A DNA stretch of 25,235 nt from Phoronis ovalis (taxonomy: Eukaryota; Phoronida; Phoronidae): positions 1 through 25,235 of the forward strand of contig JAOXYB010058723.1 in NCBI GenBank assembly GCA_028565635.1. Direction: 5' to 3'. Both the position numbers and the translations under genes were made by a program. Under the pieces are notes generated by a model, which saw only the letters and a list, made by a program, of their open reading frames with translations, did not search any database and was not told where the DNA came from. Of the stretch, positions 1-10,600 are shown one piece after another. Every line of letters begins with the position of its first letter. Within the stretch, counting starts at the first letter, position 1.

Positions 1-239
1 GTGACATAGATGGCTTTACAACTAAAGAAACTACATCATATGATGGGCATCTGTCTGCACCTGCAGACCTCTTGTTGATAAAAATATAGTGCCAGAATTT
101 AGAATTTCAGATGTTTGAACTGAAATTACCCTCTATGTGTAACAGCAATACCTTATGACCTATTAAGGCTTTCACAGAAAATGTACAATTGGACTTGTTC
201 TACTATCACAATAATTCTATTTTTTTGTTGCTATTTCAG

Positions 240-389
240 TTTGAAAGTAGGCATGGTAAAATGATTGTATTCCTTTCAACGCAAGATTCAGTTGAGCTGC
301 ATTTCACTATATTTGACAGCATACTCAATAATCCTGGAGAAGATGACAACATCAGAATGTATCGATTACATGGTGATATGAAACAAAAG
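240..389 (+). CDS. DDX31: DDX31 exon with helicase motif IV
   Basis: The exon begins after the acceptor tgctatttcag and ends at AAACAAAAG before gttacc, in phase 0 on both sides. It encodes 50 residues, including [17 protein letters not shown] (motif IV and the following helix) and YRLHGDMKQ. The LHG..Q segment is the conserved helix entry found in DEAD-box domain 2. Confidence 0.93.
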
Positions 390-3309
390 GTTACCGGATG
401 TTATATAGTATTATTGGTAAAACAGTGGATTAAATGGTTGTATAATGGGAAATAGACAAGGCACAAGGATGCCCAAAATCAGAAACAATACTTATGTGTA
501 TAAAATTACTTAATTTGGTATACATACCAGTATCCTTACACCAATATTCAGGCTATGTAATGATTCAAATAATACTTTAGTATTACAATAGTAAAAACGT
601 TTATCCTGTTTCTAAAGAATGAATTCTAATAATCTCAATCTAAATTTGCCGAAATAAGAAATTAATGATTTATGTAATTACACTATGCAATATTAATAAT
701 GAGTACAATAGTAACATGTTCAATATTGTTTTTTGTTTCTTAAGGGAAATTATAAATAAAGAATATTATACTTTTATATACAGGATAGAACACAAGTCTT
801 TCAAGAATTCTCAGACTCTGCAGCTGGTGTCCTTCTATGCACAGTAAGTAAAGATAAAAGTCACATTTGGGATCAGGTGACCTGCACAGTTACCATTTTG
901 GGGTAAAATGGAGCTTTTAAAATGCAAAATTCAAAAGTATTTTGGTAATAAAACTTACCCCTACATAGTTGAAACTTTGCATATATAATCTACAGCTACA
1001 AAAAAGTTTCTCAAAATTTTTGAAATTTTGTTTGAAATATATTAATTTTCAAAGTTTATGCATCAGAAAAAAATCAACAAAATCGTGGTGGCAACCCTTT
1101 GAAAATTTAACTGTTCTTATAGGAATTGTGCAGGACTTTCAGACTCATAAGTCTGTGATTCATATATACATTGCTGCATGCTAATTAGAAATCGAGAAAT
1201 CAAAATTTTAGGTGCTTCTAGCAACTTTATTTCCATATTTTTGCCATGCATTTCTGCATTACACTAAAGATTATTCTATCTGAGATATGAAGCTTGCGTA
1301 TCACACTTTTATAGGATGTTGCTGCTCGTGGCCTTGACCTTCCACAAGTGAACTGGATAGTGCAGTACAACACGCCAAGTTCAGCTACCGACTACATTCA
1401 CCGTGTAGGACGGACAGCTAGAATTGGCAACCAGGGAAACGCATTGTTATTCTTAGCACCCTCTGAAGTTGAGTTTGTAACAGCAATTGCCAACCATAAA
1501 ATCAGGTAAAAACTTGCACAAATCTGAAATAAATTGTAATAAGTTTAAGATATAAACTTTACAGCCGTTTTAATACATTGGAACATGGACATTGGTTTCC
1601 ATGATTCATCTACATGTCCAGTTGTAAAAATAATTTGAAATTCAACAATATTGTTTGCTATATCAAGTGCATTTTCTTTCCTTTGTATTTAGACATTAAT
1701 ATAAGTGATATAATTGCAGTATGCTTGAAATGAATATGAAAGATATATTAAAGACTCTACTGCTAGAAGCAAGGAACCTGACAATGCCAGATCAAGTAAG
1801 TTTTTGCTGACTTATAAGCTAATTAAACTTTTAATTAACTAAAATGTAATTTCTAGATGAAATATATTCACTTCTTTCTGCTTTCATTGTATATTGTAAC
1901 GATGAACTCCTTTTAGCATGTATGTAATACATTTACAATAAAATTTGTCATTTATGAAAGTAAGGTAAATAAATATACATGTACTATGCACAAAAAATTA
2001 AGCAGCAAGTTAAGATGTTGAAAATATGTGGTTATATTTGTGAATCTTGAAAGATGTTATAATTAAACTTGCAAATAAGAAACGAAATCTTTAGCCAACC
2101 ATTTGAACTGTTGTTGGAACAGGTTTTTAATAAATTGTATATATATATAAATTGTTTTTAATAAATTGTATATATTACTAAAACATTTCTTTAAAAAAAA
2201 CCCTGTTTACTTTGTAGAAACAGCAGCCAGTCACCGTAGAGGAAGCAGCTACAGCCTTGCAGAACAGAGTGGAAACCTACATTTACTCAAACCCACCGGT
2301 CCTACAACTTGCAAGAAAAGGTAGTTCTAGCTGTTGTTGTAGCGGTTCTCGTGATAAAAGATCTGCTTGGAAATTAAGAATTAAAGTTATAAGCCAAAAG
2401 AGTTGCTCAAGTCATTTTGTCTGGGTCTTGTAGATGGACAAAAAAGCTAGAAATAGGTCATTTCCGAGATTTTGAATCAATCATTGATGAATCATGCCCT
2501 CAAATTTCACTAAAACGGCTGTTTTTTAACTGAACTATGTGAATTCATAATTTCCTAGGTCTGTACCAATGTGAAAACATGCAAGTGATCTTGAATGAAT
2601 GGGTACAGTGTTTTTCTTCACAATACGAGTTCTAAAGAAAATGTAAAACAGTTTCATTGTCAAATGTACGCTTGAAAACAACATTGTCACCAGATGTCAC
2701 AATGTCAAGAGTTTGTAAAGTAGTGTAATTTTGTTTTTAAATGTCTTCTTTGTCTTCAGCCTACCAGTCTTTTTTGAGGGCTTATGCTACCTATCCAAGT
2801 GAATGGAAACACATGTTTCATGTTAAAAATCTTCACCTTGGGCATGTGGCTAAAAGCTTTGGTTTAAGGGAAGCACCATCAAAAATAGGACATCACCAGT
2901 TCAAGGATCATACAATTCTGGAGAGGCGTAAGCAAAAAATGAAGTGAGTCAATAGTATATTTATATTAATCAACTGTGAAACATGTCAAATTATTCTCAC
3001 CAATGATACTGTAGTAAGATAAGGAATGATAAAATCCAGTTTTTCTTCTACTGTGGCCATCTAAAATATTTTAATCCATTTGTAAAAGTGTACATGATGT
3101 TCCTTAGATGATTTTCCATCTACGCATGTGTATGGGGAATTGATATTTAATTTGCTTGGTATCACCTAATAGCTAAATATTGTTTATGTATTGTATTGTT
3201 TAATTTTAGAATGAAAGCAAAAAACATTAAAAGCAGTATGAACGTGTCTGAGTTTGGAAGTGGATTAGAAAAGAATATGTTCCGCAAACAAGTGAAAAAG
3301 AAAAAATGA
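240..3309 (+). CDS. DDX31: DDX31 ATP-dependent RNA helicase, C-terminal third (5' end off window)
   Basis: This gene encodes a nucleolar DEAD-box RNA helicase of the DDX31/yeast Dbp7 family, which acts in large-subunit ribosome assembly. Seven exons join in frame: 240-389, 784-843, 1315-1505, 1720-1795, 2218-2320, 2760-2943 and 3210-3309. All introns are GT-AG, and the joined exons give 287 residues plus TGA. Visible in order are helicase motif IV (MIVFLST, fragment residues 8-14), motif V (TDVAARGLD, 70-78), motif VI (HRVGRTAR, 99-106) and the DUF4217 region ending in [17 protein letters not shown] (213-229), which is almost identical to my recollection of human DDX31. The tail is basic (ends VKKKK), a plausible nucleolar signal. 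Motifs Q, I (Walker A), II (DEAD) and III are not in the window, so the start is unknown. After the conserved [10 protein letters not shown] block the protein runs only about 54 more residues, shorter than the vertebrate tail. DDX10, DDX18 and DDX55 share DUF4217, but the [17 protein letters not shown] block is DDX31-like. Confidence 0.96.
390..783 (+). other. DDX31 intron between the motif IV and motif V exons
   Basis: The intron is 394 bp, GT-AG and AT-rich. I see no gene or recognisable repeat in it. Confidence 0.85.
784..843 (+). CDS. DDX31: DDX31 exon leading into motif V
   Basis: This 60-bp exon encodes [20 protein letters not shown]. It is preceded by tatatacag and followed by a strong gtaagta donor, in phase 0. 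The final Thr is the first residue of motif V, so the intron splits the motif as T|DVAARGLD. Confidence 0.93.
844..1314 (+). other. DDX31 intron inside motif V
   Basis: The intron is 471 bp with donor gtaagta. It has a small AT-rich inverted repeat near 1013-1031 (CAAAATTT/AAATTTTG). No coding potential is visible. Confidence 0.85.
1315..1505 (+). CDS. DDX31: DDX31 exon with motifs V and VI
   Basis: The exon starts after cttttatag and ends at ATCAG before gtaaaa (phase 2). It encodes [19 protein letters not shown], then [13 protein letters not shown]. These contain the arginines of motif VI that contact ATP and RNA in DEAD-box enzymes. The exon continues through the LAPSE segment typical of DDX31. 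Confidence 0.97.
1720..1795 (+). CDS. DDX31: DDX31 exon, start of the C-terminal extension
   Basis: This 76-bp exon lies between ataattgcag and gtaagtttt. It completes a split Ser codon and encodes [20 protein letters not shown]. The position matches the 'EIKMEDIL' stretch of vertebrate DDX31, just after the helicase core. Confidence 0.9.
1796..2217 (+). other. DDX31 intron with a short direct repeat
   Basis: The intron is 422 bp. It carries two copies of TTTTTAATAAATTGTATATA starting at 2124 and 2155 (unit spacing 31 bp) and a short TA run between them. Nothing else is recognisable. Confidence 0.85.
2124..2175. repeat. Two-copy 31-bp-spaced direct repeat
   Basis: TTTTTAATAAATTGTATATA occurs at 2124 and again at 2155, separated by TA-rich sequence. 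It looks like a slippage-type duplication in a low-complexity intron. Confidence 0.7.
2218..2320 (+). CDS. DDX31: DDX31 exon, beginning of the DUF4217 region
   Basis: The exon runs from the acceptor tactttgtag to the donor gtagtt and ends in phase 1. It encodes [20 protein letters not shown] and [14 protein letters not shown]. The stretch corresponds to the segment before the Ala-x-Gln-Ser-Phe core of DUF4217, and it rejoins the next exon in frame. Confidence 0.88.
2321..2759 (+). other. DDX31 intron inside the DUF4217 region
   Basis: The intron is 439 bp, with donor gtagtt and acceptor tttgtcttcag. I see no feature in it. Confidence 0.83.
2760..2943 (+). CDS. DDX31: DDX31 exon with the DUF4217 core
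   Basis: This exon lies between tttgtcttcag and gtgagtc. It encodes (A)[19 protein letters not shown] followed by [20 protein letters not shown], the most diagnostic block for DDX31. Its end ([14 protein letters not shown]) is basic. Confidence 0.96.
3210..3309 (+). CDS. DDX31: DDX31 terminal coding exon
   Basis: The exon begins after tttaattttag and encodes [20 protein letters not shown], then [12 protein letters not shown] and TGA. It is lysine-rich. The in-frame phase 2 junction with the previous exon and the poly(A) signal about 50 bp downstream support it as the last exon. Confidence 0.9.
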
Positions 3310-3356
3310 CTATTAATACCAGATGATAGTTTTCCTTCATTTCTCTTTTTGTGTGC

Positions 3357-3362
3357 AATAAA
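3357..3362 (+). terminator. Poly(A) signal for DDX31
   Basis: A canonical AATAAA lies 48 bp after the TGA and is followed by T-rich sequence. It implies a very short 3' UTR of roughly 70-90 nt. Confidence 0.75.
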
Positions 3363-5997
3363 TTGATTTCATTTAATTATTTTTTTTCATAAACTTCAAG
3401 TGCATATGCCAACTTAAGAATTTTTCTCTTGTAAACTTTAAGAGTTTAATTGTACTTAAAGCATCTAAGTGTCTAATGTCAATTAATTCCTCTCATCTAC
3501 AACTATATAAACTGTATGAACATTTTATTTAATACACTGGTGTTGAAGGGGCAACATGCAGAAATATCATTATACCAATCAACTTGGCAGAATTAGTTTT
3601 TTGGTGATAAGGTATTAGGAAGATTTTCTGTTGAAAGCAATAGTGCAAACCACATGGAAAAAAGAGACTTACGTAGTTGTAGTAACCACTACGTTTCCTT
3701 GGTGAACCTTGTAGTTGCATCCATAGTGTTTGTGCGAAACCCTGAGACAATTTTTACCCAATTTCTTAATTGTTTTGCTAATCTCTGAAAAGATTTTTAT
3801 TAAACCTTAAATATATCCTCACTCCAGTAAAAACTTCGGTCCTATTTTTTCGTAAAATATGCTTCACGTGAAATCCGGACTGAAATTTTGTTCACATGGA
3901 TATACAACTTTACTTCTAAAACAGGTACCATTGTGAAATTTCTTGAAAACGTGTTCAGATAATAAATATTTTCAAAACAAAATATTTGTGTAATGATTTA
4001 TGGCGACTTACCAGTATATCAACACAAAATGCATGTAAATGTGCGCAGAAAATTTTGCTGCCGGTTAGGGTTCAGTTAAGACTGATTTTTTGATGGCTGT
4101 GTAACTAAGAAAATGCCAATTTTTTTATTTTGTAAATATTTCCCAATTTTATCCTGACATTTTAAACTAGAACATTTATTTTTGACCAGTTTTAAATATG
4201 TAGATGGGAATAGTATTTAAATTAACGTTTTCTCCCAAAATGGTCTTTAATATTTTTCTTAAATATATGACACTTATGTTGCACAATAAATGCAAACTAC
4301 TATGTTCACTTTGCCTGAAAATTAATGCTCTGGTTTATTCATGCTTAAGAACAGTTGGGGGAAATTACCGCAACCCCTCCAGTCATCGGGTTTCTATTTC
4401 TCTAATTCAAACATTTTGAGGGGCTTCTGTTTTATCTCAGATTCTATTTTGCAGTAAATATTTTCGTTGTGGTCATGTTCTAAGTAGGGCTTTTAGTCGT
4501 TAGTATTAACTAATAAGCTTTCCAAACGAGACTAAAAGGGAGCATGTACTTTAAAGAGTTTTCCCATTGCAAGTTATACGACGCTATTATGTGTTACAGC
4601 TAGGATATACAACTATGACAGACCCTGAATATTCGGTGCTTTCCAGAGATGATCGCAATAACATAGTTAATAGATATTCAAATATTAAACGTTAAGCAGA
4701 AAATTGCTTGTGTAAATAAAGATTCATTCTTAACAATTGAACGTTTTTAGAACCGATGCTAATTCTCTGACGAACAAAATAAATACAAACTATGTAAAAA
4801 TCAGGGAAGTTCACAGATCTCTAGAACAGATTTATCAGTACAGAGGATGTCAGTTGATTTAAGGACCAGTTGCACATCTGTCACTATATTACATGAAAAT
4901 GAAGTAATCTCCTCGGGGTAAAAAAGGTCCTAAAATTTAGTAAATGTGGCAGCTTACAAAGCTGAAATGCAAAAGTTTCTTTCAACATGAAATATCAAAG
5001 CGCACAAATAATTAAAAAGATGAGTAACATATGGCCGACTAACAGCTCGCAAAAAAGGACTTGGTTGACACAAGACACTGCAATTATTATTTTTTTTAAA
5101 AAATTTAGATTTTTTTGCACAGCTGGCAAGTTACCGGCCAGTCAGCAAAAATGACTGCTCTTATTCACCTCACTTTGTATTTTTAATTTTACAAGTATAT
5201 ATGTCTAGCTATTTTAATACGTATTTATTACGATCGATAATCGTGTCGTGCCTTTTATGTACCGGTATATGTATTTATATTATTTTACTAAAAAAGATGC
5301 GCGCCACGGACGACGTTTTGCATATTGTAGTTTAGAAACAAATAGCTTATATCGATTAAAAAGTCCCTCACGCCAAAAATGGTATGTTCTCTGTTTTGTA
5401 TGGATTGTAAAGGAAAACTGAGAAAAGCTGAGTAAGAAATGGAAGCTTTCTTGCTGGCTACCTAATCAATGAATATAAGAAATGACACTTCATGTTACAA
5501 GACGTAGCGAAAAAAATGTTCACAATGTAATATGGTTACAGCCGGGGGGTCACTTGTGTAAAGGATTGGTCCACATGCGCGAACAAAGGTTTTACAAAAA
5601 TCCCCTAAATGCTTATATAGCCTGCTAAAGAAAGCACTTATAGGTTGGAAGGCTTGTAGGTTTTAACAATTATCCTTTGGCGGACATTACTCAGTGAAAA
5701 TAATCAGATATAAAGTAAACTTGTTGCCACATTAATTACTCCAACCTGATTTTTCGCATCTGACGGTGAAAAAACATACCTTTTTACAGATCTAAATTTT
5801 AAAATGAGCACCCTTTTTACCAATAATAAATACCCTTAACGCGAAACGCACGTGACGCGCCTTGTAAAAAAATATTCCTTTCGTTCTCGCAGGCGCCCAC
5901 TTTTTTATCCATGTGCCCCCCGGGGATTAAAGTACACAAAACTTTTGAATCCCATGTTTAACAGCAACTCCGTGGGTCGAAGTTTACTACACCATAG

Positions 5998-6030
5998 CTT
6001 GTTCAGAGACTTGTTCAGAGACTTGTCCAG
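5998..6030. repeat. 12-bp tandem repeat, about 2.75 copies
   Basis: CTTGTTCAGAGA occurs at 5998-6009 and again at 6010-6021, followed by the partial copy CTTGTCCAG at 6022-6030. It is a minisatellite-like duplication with no evident function. Confidence 0.85.
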
Positions 6031-6600
6031 TTTTATTGCAATGTTGTAGAATGTAATTGCTTTAAATTGGAGATATCGGTGCGGAGACAAATCAATGTTA
6101 TAAATAATCAGGGCAGACAGTGGTGCTCGACTTTAAATTGATTTTAATGACTTATTTCGCTCTTTTTAATATCTCATTTGGTTGATGACATTATAATGTT
6201 TTCCGTTTTGTATATTGAATTAGCCACACTATTGTTTTCATTACAAGTGATAACAAGATAAATGTTTCAGTGAGCTATTGCAGCTTCAATTTCCGACTTG
6301 CAATTTTATTCACACTGTAACAATTACGGTATGACACGACAGTTTAAAACATATAGCTATAATCGATTATTAAAAAGATTTTAATTCTTAACAAAATTTC
6401 ATTCAGGAAATAGCCACTATAACATAAATTTATATTACTTGTACAACCGGCTCGAAAATCTAATTTGTCACGCTGAATTGCGGAATCTTTCAGAGTTAAT
6501 GAGCTTCGTGTTTGTATCTAAATTGTTATGATTTATTAGATTCTCCTTTTTTCAATTTAACATGTAGAAGATTTAGTGTAACTATGTACTCTCTTATGAC

Positions 6601-6621
6601 AAATAAATAATTTATTTATTT
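6601..6621. repeat. 21-bp AT-only palindrome
   Basis: Arms of 10 bp (AAATAAATAA / TTATTTATTT) flank a single T. It is perfect but low complexity. Confidence 0.8.
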
Positions 6622-7002
6622 ACATTTATAATGAACTTTTTTAGATTTATTAATGAACGGATATGGGTAACTAACGTGTTTGTAGCTATCTGAAAATGTA
6701 TTTCGATCAAAGCCATCCTGACCAGTGCGGGGACCAGTGAAAATCTGTATCTAGGAAAGCTGGGGAAAACTTAAAGGTCAAGAGGGTCCATTAAAAGTAA
6801 CTGACCACGGATTTCCCTGGGTTTTGTGGTAAAAATTTAAAAACATTAATTTATTATTAGCCGGATATAAGATTTTGCCATATGTTTGTTAAAGCAAAAG
6901 CTACTTTTAATTGTTTCCTTGTAGTTATTTTTCTTTGTTGGATTCAATATTTATTAATCAATGTGTAAGAACTAAAAATACTTTGCGGTAGCAGCTATAT
7001 TG

Positions 7003-7067
7003 CAATTTTCAGTGCAATTGTAATAAAATGATTATAATCATTTTATTTACGAAAACACTGAAAATTG
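7003..7067. repeat. 65-bp inverted repeat (palindromic fold-back)
   Basis: Outer arms CAATTTTCAGTG (7003-7014) and CACTGAAAATTG (7056-7067) are perfect reverse complements. They enclose a perfect 26-bp palindrome at 7022-7047, with half-site AATAAAATGATTA and no loop. The connecting 7-8 bp differ between the arms. On one strand this folds into a hairpin with almost no loop. It sits about 490 bp upstream of the CFAP77 start codon. It could be a small MITE remnant or a cruciform-prone site; no transposase or clear target-site duplication is visible. Confidence 0.9.
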
Positions 7068-7409
7068 AAAACACTTTAGTTTCAACATTATTTTTTTCTC
7101 ATTGTTTATTTAATAAGAAAATTGAATGTTTCAACGGAAAAACTTGTCTACACGCGAACTTAGTTAGAACTGTTCACTCTTGCTCCATTATATCCTCTAG
7201 GCTAAATGTATATTCAAAACTCGAAAAAAAAACCTGATTACATCAGAACAAATCAGATTAATGTTTATTTTGTACTTTAAGACGATATAAAAAATATAGT
7301 TGTCAGCTTCTAAAATAAAGAAAAACATGAAACAATGCACGGAACTGCAAAATAGCATCATTACCCTTGGCGAGAATGACATAAATCACGCAAACTATCG
7401 CGATATTTT

Positions 7410-7460
7410 GTTGCCACTCAGAGTCACGTGATCAGCATCTCCATAGAGATAACCCGCCAT
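7410..7460 (+). promoter_or_regulatory. Candidate CFAP77 proximal promoter elements (E-box, degenerate X-boxes)
   Basis: About 100-150 bp before the CFAP77 ATG lie GTTGCC (7410-7415), the palindromic E-box CACGTG (7425-7430), ATCTCCATAGAGAT (7437-7450) and CCGCCAT (7454-7460). ATCTCC-AT-AGAGAT fits the RFX X-box form RYYNYY-N1-3-RRNRAC with one mismatch, and GTTGCC is a good RFX half-site with a poorer partner. RFX control of ciliary genes is established in animals, but these particular sites are inferred. Confidence 0.4.
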
Positions 7461-7558
7461 TATTGTAATCAAACAACAGGAAGAAAACCGGTTAGACTGA
7501 GCTATAAGTGCAGTTGTGCATTATCTCCGCGAATAGATCATAATAAAGCAAAGTTATC

Positions 7559-7651
7559 ATGGCAGCTGACGTAGGACCATTCAACTACACAGCTACGGGT
7601 GTTCTTGGTGATAAAAGAGAAACTATGCTTCGAAATGAGCTTCATTTAAGG
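7559..7651 (+). CDS. CFAP77: CFAP77 exon 1
   Basis: This exon encodes 31 residues from MAADVGPFNYTATGVLGDKR to NELHLR and ends in phase 0 before gtaaga. The N-terminus is shorter than the human protein's extra leader, and the initiator is fixed by an upstream in-frame stop. Confidence 0.9.
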
Positions 7652-10600
7652 GTAAGAATACTAAGAACTAAGTCCAAAGAGTTTTGTGGATATTTTTACC
7701 AAAGACAAGGGCAAGAAGTAAAATCAGTAGGTTTTTATATAGGGGATTCGTGTGTACAGTGTTTCTAACATTTGGGTTAAAATATTTCACAATTTAGTAG
7801 TAGACAAACATAAATATACACTTATCCATCATTTTTTGAGGAATCTTGTCTATATCGTCAGTTCTGGCTGTGTGCCTGGAATTTCTTTAGGTTAATTATT
7901 TTTAATGTTAGTAACGTAAATGAATTTTATACATGACCATTGTTGCTAGACATAGTTTAAAATTATTCTGCCATATTTCCATGATTTCCTAGATTGGTTT
8001 TAAAGTCATTCGTGTATTTTGATGTAATGGCAAATTCGGGCAACTCTTTCCACAAATTTATAAATATAATTAAAAGTGAATTTCTTGTAACTTTGTCCTA
8101 AAATGCTTTTAGCAGTTATTTGTGTATTTTTTCGATTACAGGTAGTAAACATCCTACCAATTTAAGTCTGAAAATGTCTTTAATATTGTAATTTACAAAA
8201 CACCCACAACATTTTTTATGTTTTAGCCTGAACTTGGTCGACCTAGGTCACGGGGGTACCGTAATGCTTTTCATGAAGGTTTCACATTTGGTGTAACAAA
8301 TACAGCAAAGCAAGGAGGAGTAGCAGAAGGTAAGTTCAATGATGTCTGTGTTTATATACACTAATTTCAGATGTACCAGTATTTCTCCCAGTTATACCAA
8401 AGTATGCCTGTAACTTAGGACATTTTAAAAGGATTGTAATTCTTTAGCAAAATTGTGTAAATTATTATGACTGAATGAAAAAATGCAAACAATTTGCCTA
8501 TGAATATTGAGTTTTTGTTAAAACAATATAATGTGATTTGTATAAGAAGTTATTTTTTTAATAATATGTACAGTAGTTGTCACATCATTTTCATGTTGTC
8601 ACATCTTAAAGATTGCTTCATAACTTGTATGATATCAATTATATTGTGATATTCATTACAGCGATATCAGGATGGAATCCTACAGTAGATTTACCTTTCC
8701 ATCGCTCAGCAGTCGCAAAAACAGAACGTGATTTTATGGCATTAAACAGGGCAGCCGTTGAAGCTGGTTTAACAACAGCTACTGAGCACTCAAACTATAG
8801 AGCAACTCATGATCTCAGAAAAAATGTTGAAGTTGAAGGTCAAAAGAAGACGGTTAGAACACGTAGAATACCTGCAAGTATGGTGTTTGGTATGCCAACA
8901 AGGTATAAAATAATTTTTTTGTGCATTTCAAAGTAAACAGTTTATTAGGATTCCTTACATATGCAAACTTTCTGAGGAAGGGCAATGCCATTTAAACAAA
9001 TTATGCTAACTATGGAGAGGGATATTTTATCAAAACAATTGTTATGTACCAAAAGGTATATCACTCAAAACACTTTTCTCAGAGCAATGTTGTAACATGT
9101 TCATTATAGCACGCAATTTCCCTCCTCAAATGAAAACAAGCAGAACGTAAAAACTGTCCAACATTTTAAGGTGCAACTTGGAGGTTGTGTTACATTTATA
9201 TTCTTCTACATAATAGCAAAAATTCATCTATGAAAAATTGCTTTTTTGCATAGAAATGGTTACTATGGCAACAATTTAATGATTTTTAGTTAATTTTTTT
9301 AAGAACTATTTTTTAATAATATGTTTTAGGCTAATATTAATAAAGCAGATGCCTTTTTTCATCATATCTCTTTGTAAAAATATGAGTAAATATTTCCTTT
9401 AACTTTAAGAAACGTTATCAGCCTGTTCTCAAGTCTACCATCTAAATGCATCACTACGGCAGGTCATGACATGATCTGCAAATTATGCAATTTTAACATG
9501 ACCCTTATGCGGGACAACAGAAATATATCACACTTCAAAAAGATGTTAAGAATAGAAGTACACAAAGTTACTTCAAAATGTATTAAGGCTCAACAGTTTG
9601 ACAAGCCTTCAATTTCAAAAAAAAAATACCTAAGCAGTCTCAAGATCCCCGTTCTATAATTATAAATAACATCAACATAAACCCTGTATGCACAAGTTAA
9701 TAAATTATGGATTGCAGAAGAAAATCAAATTAAAAATGCCGATCTTATTTTTAAAACTAATCATGGACTGTTAAAAAACAAAACCTGCTTAATGACTGTT
9801 GTATAACTATTAGGTGTTTATTTACCTTTTGTTCACGAAGATCCTTGGAGGCCGCCATGTTTGTTATTGTGCCGACACAGGCAGTTACAAAATGTGTATA
9901 ATTTAGTTTTTACATTTTCCAAAGAAAATAAAAAGTTATAGCATAGCAAAAGTATATAATTTTATTAAACATTCTTTGGACATTGTGTTTTTAATTTTAT
10001 AACTTTCCAAATGATGTTAAATATTTAGAAACAACTAAATTCAGGCAGAAGATTGTCTTGCCTGTGTCCGAATATCTTACTGTTACAAAAGGGTGTAATA
10101 AAGTTCAAAGTTATGTAATTAAATAAATATTGGTGATTTAGACCTGTATTTGATAGATATTGAAGGAATAATTTAAGGACAAATTATTTCCGTGGCAAAA
10201 TTAATGGAAGAAGTGCATTTAACAACAGAAATCTCGCGCATTGACCAAAATTGTTTGGGTCTAAATTAAAAATAAGAAGAGGTCGTTTTTTACGTGTAAA
10301 ATTGCAGCATTAAAACTAAATTCGTTGCTGCCGCATAGGTTGGTACAAAAATTTATTTTCAACTGTCTCTTGAAGTTAATAAAATTAGTTATAACTAATA
10401 CATTGTCAACCAAAGTGTTACATCTCGCGCAATTTATGGCACGAGAATTGTGAACTGGGTGATATATTTTTAACCTTCTCATGGGTTAGGATTTTTAAAA
10501 AGCAGAGAAAATTGATTGCCCTTCCAGCTAGATGGACTTCTAACTTAGATTAATTATATATTAGAAAAACTTGCCAAGTTATTCATACAAATGTAAATTT

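Larger units (their letters stand above)
3363..7400. other. Intergenic region DDX31-CFAP77
   Basis: This is about 4 kb of AT-rich sequence. Short open frames here (for example 3529-3750 on -, 4204-4419 on +, 5852-6049 on +) show no domain, codon signal or splice context, and I leave them out. A somewhat GC-richer patch lies near 5840-5990. Structured pieces are a 12-bp tandem repeat at 5998-6030, a 21-bp AT palindrome at 6601-6621 and a long palindrome at 7003-7067. Confidence 0.75.

Noticed and set aside
3-116. Open reading frame entering from the left edge (DIDGFTTKETTSYDGHLSAP...)
   Set aside because: It could be read as an upstream DDX31 exon, but there is no good donor at its end. The DDX31 segment expected just before motif IV is also missing between it and the exon at 240.
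3994-4003. TGATTTATGG, a perfect PBX-HOX type word
   Set aside because: It is a single isolated match with no clustering or nearby partner site. A chance match in 25 kb of AT-rich DNA is quite possible.
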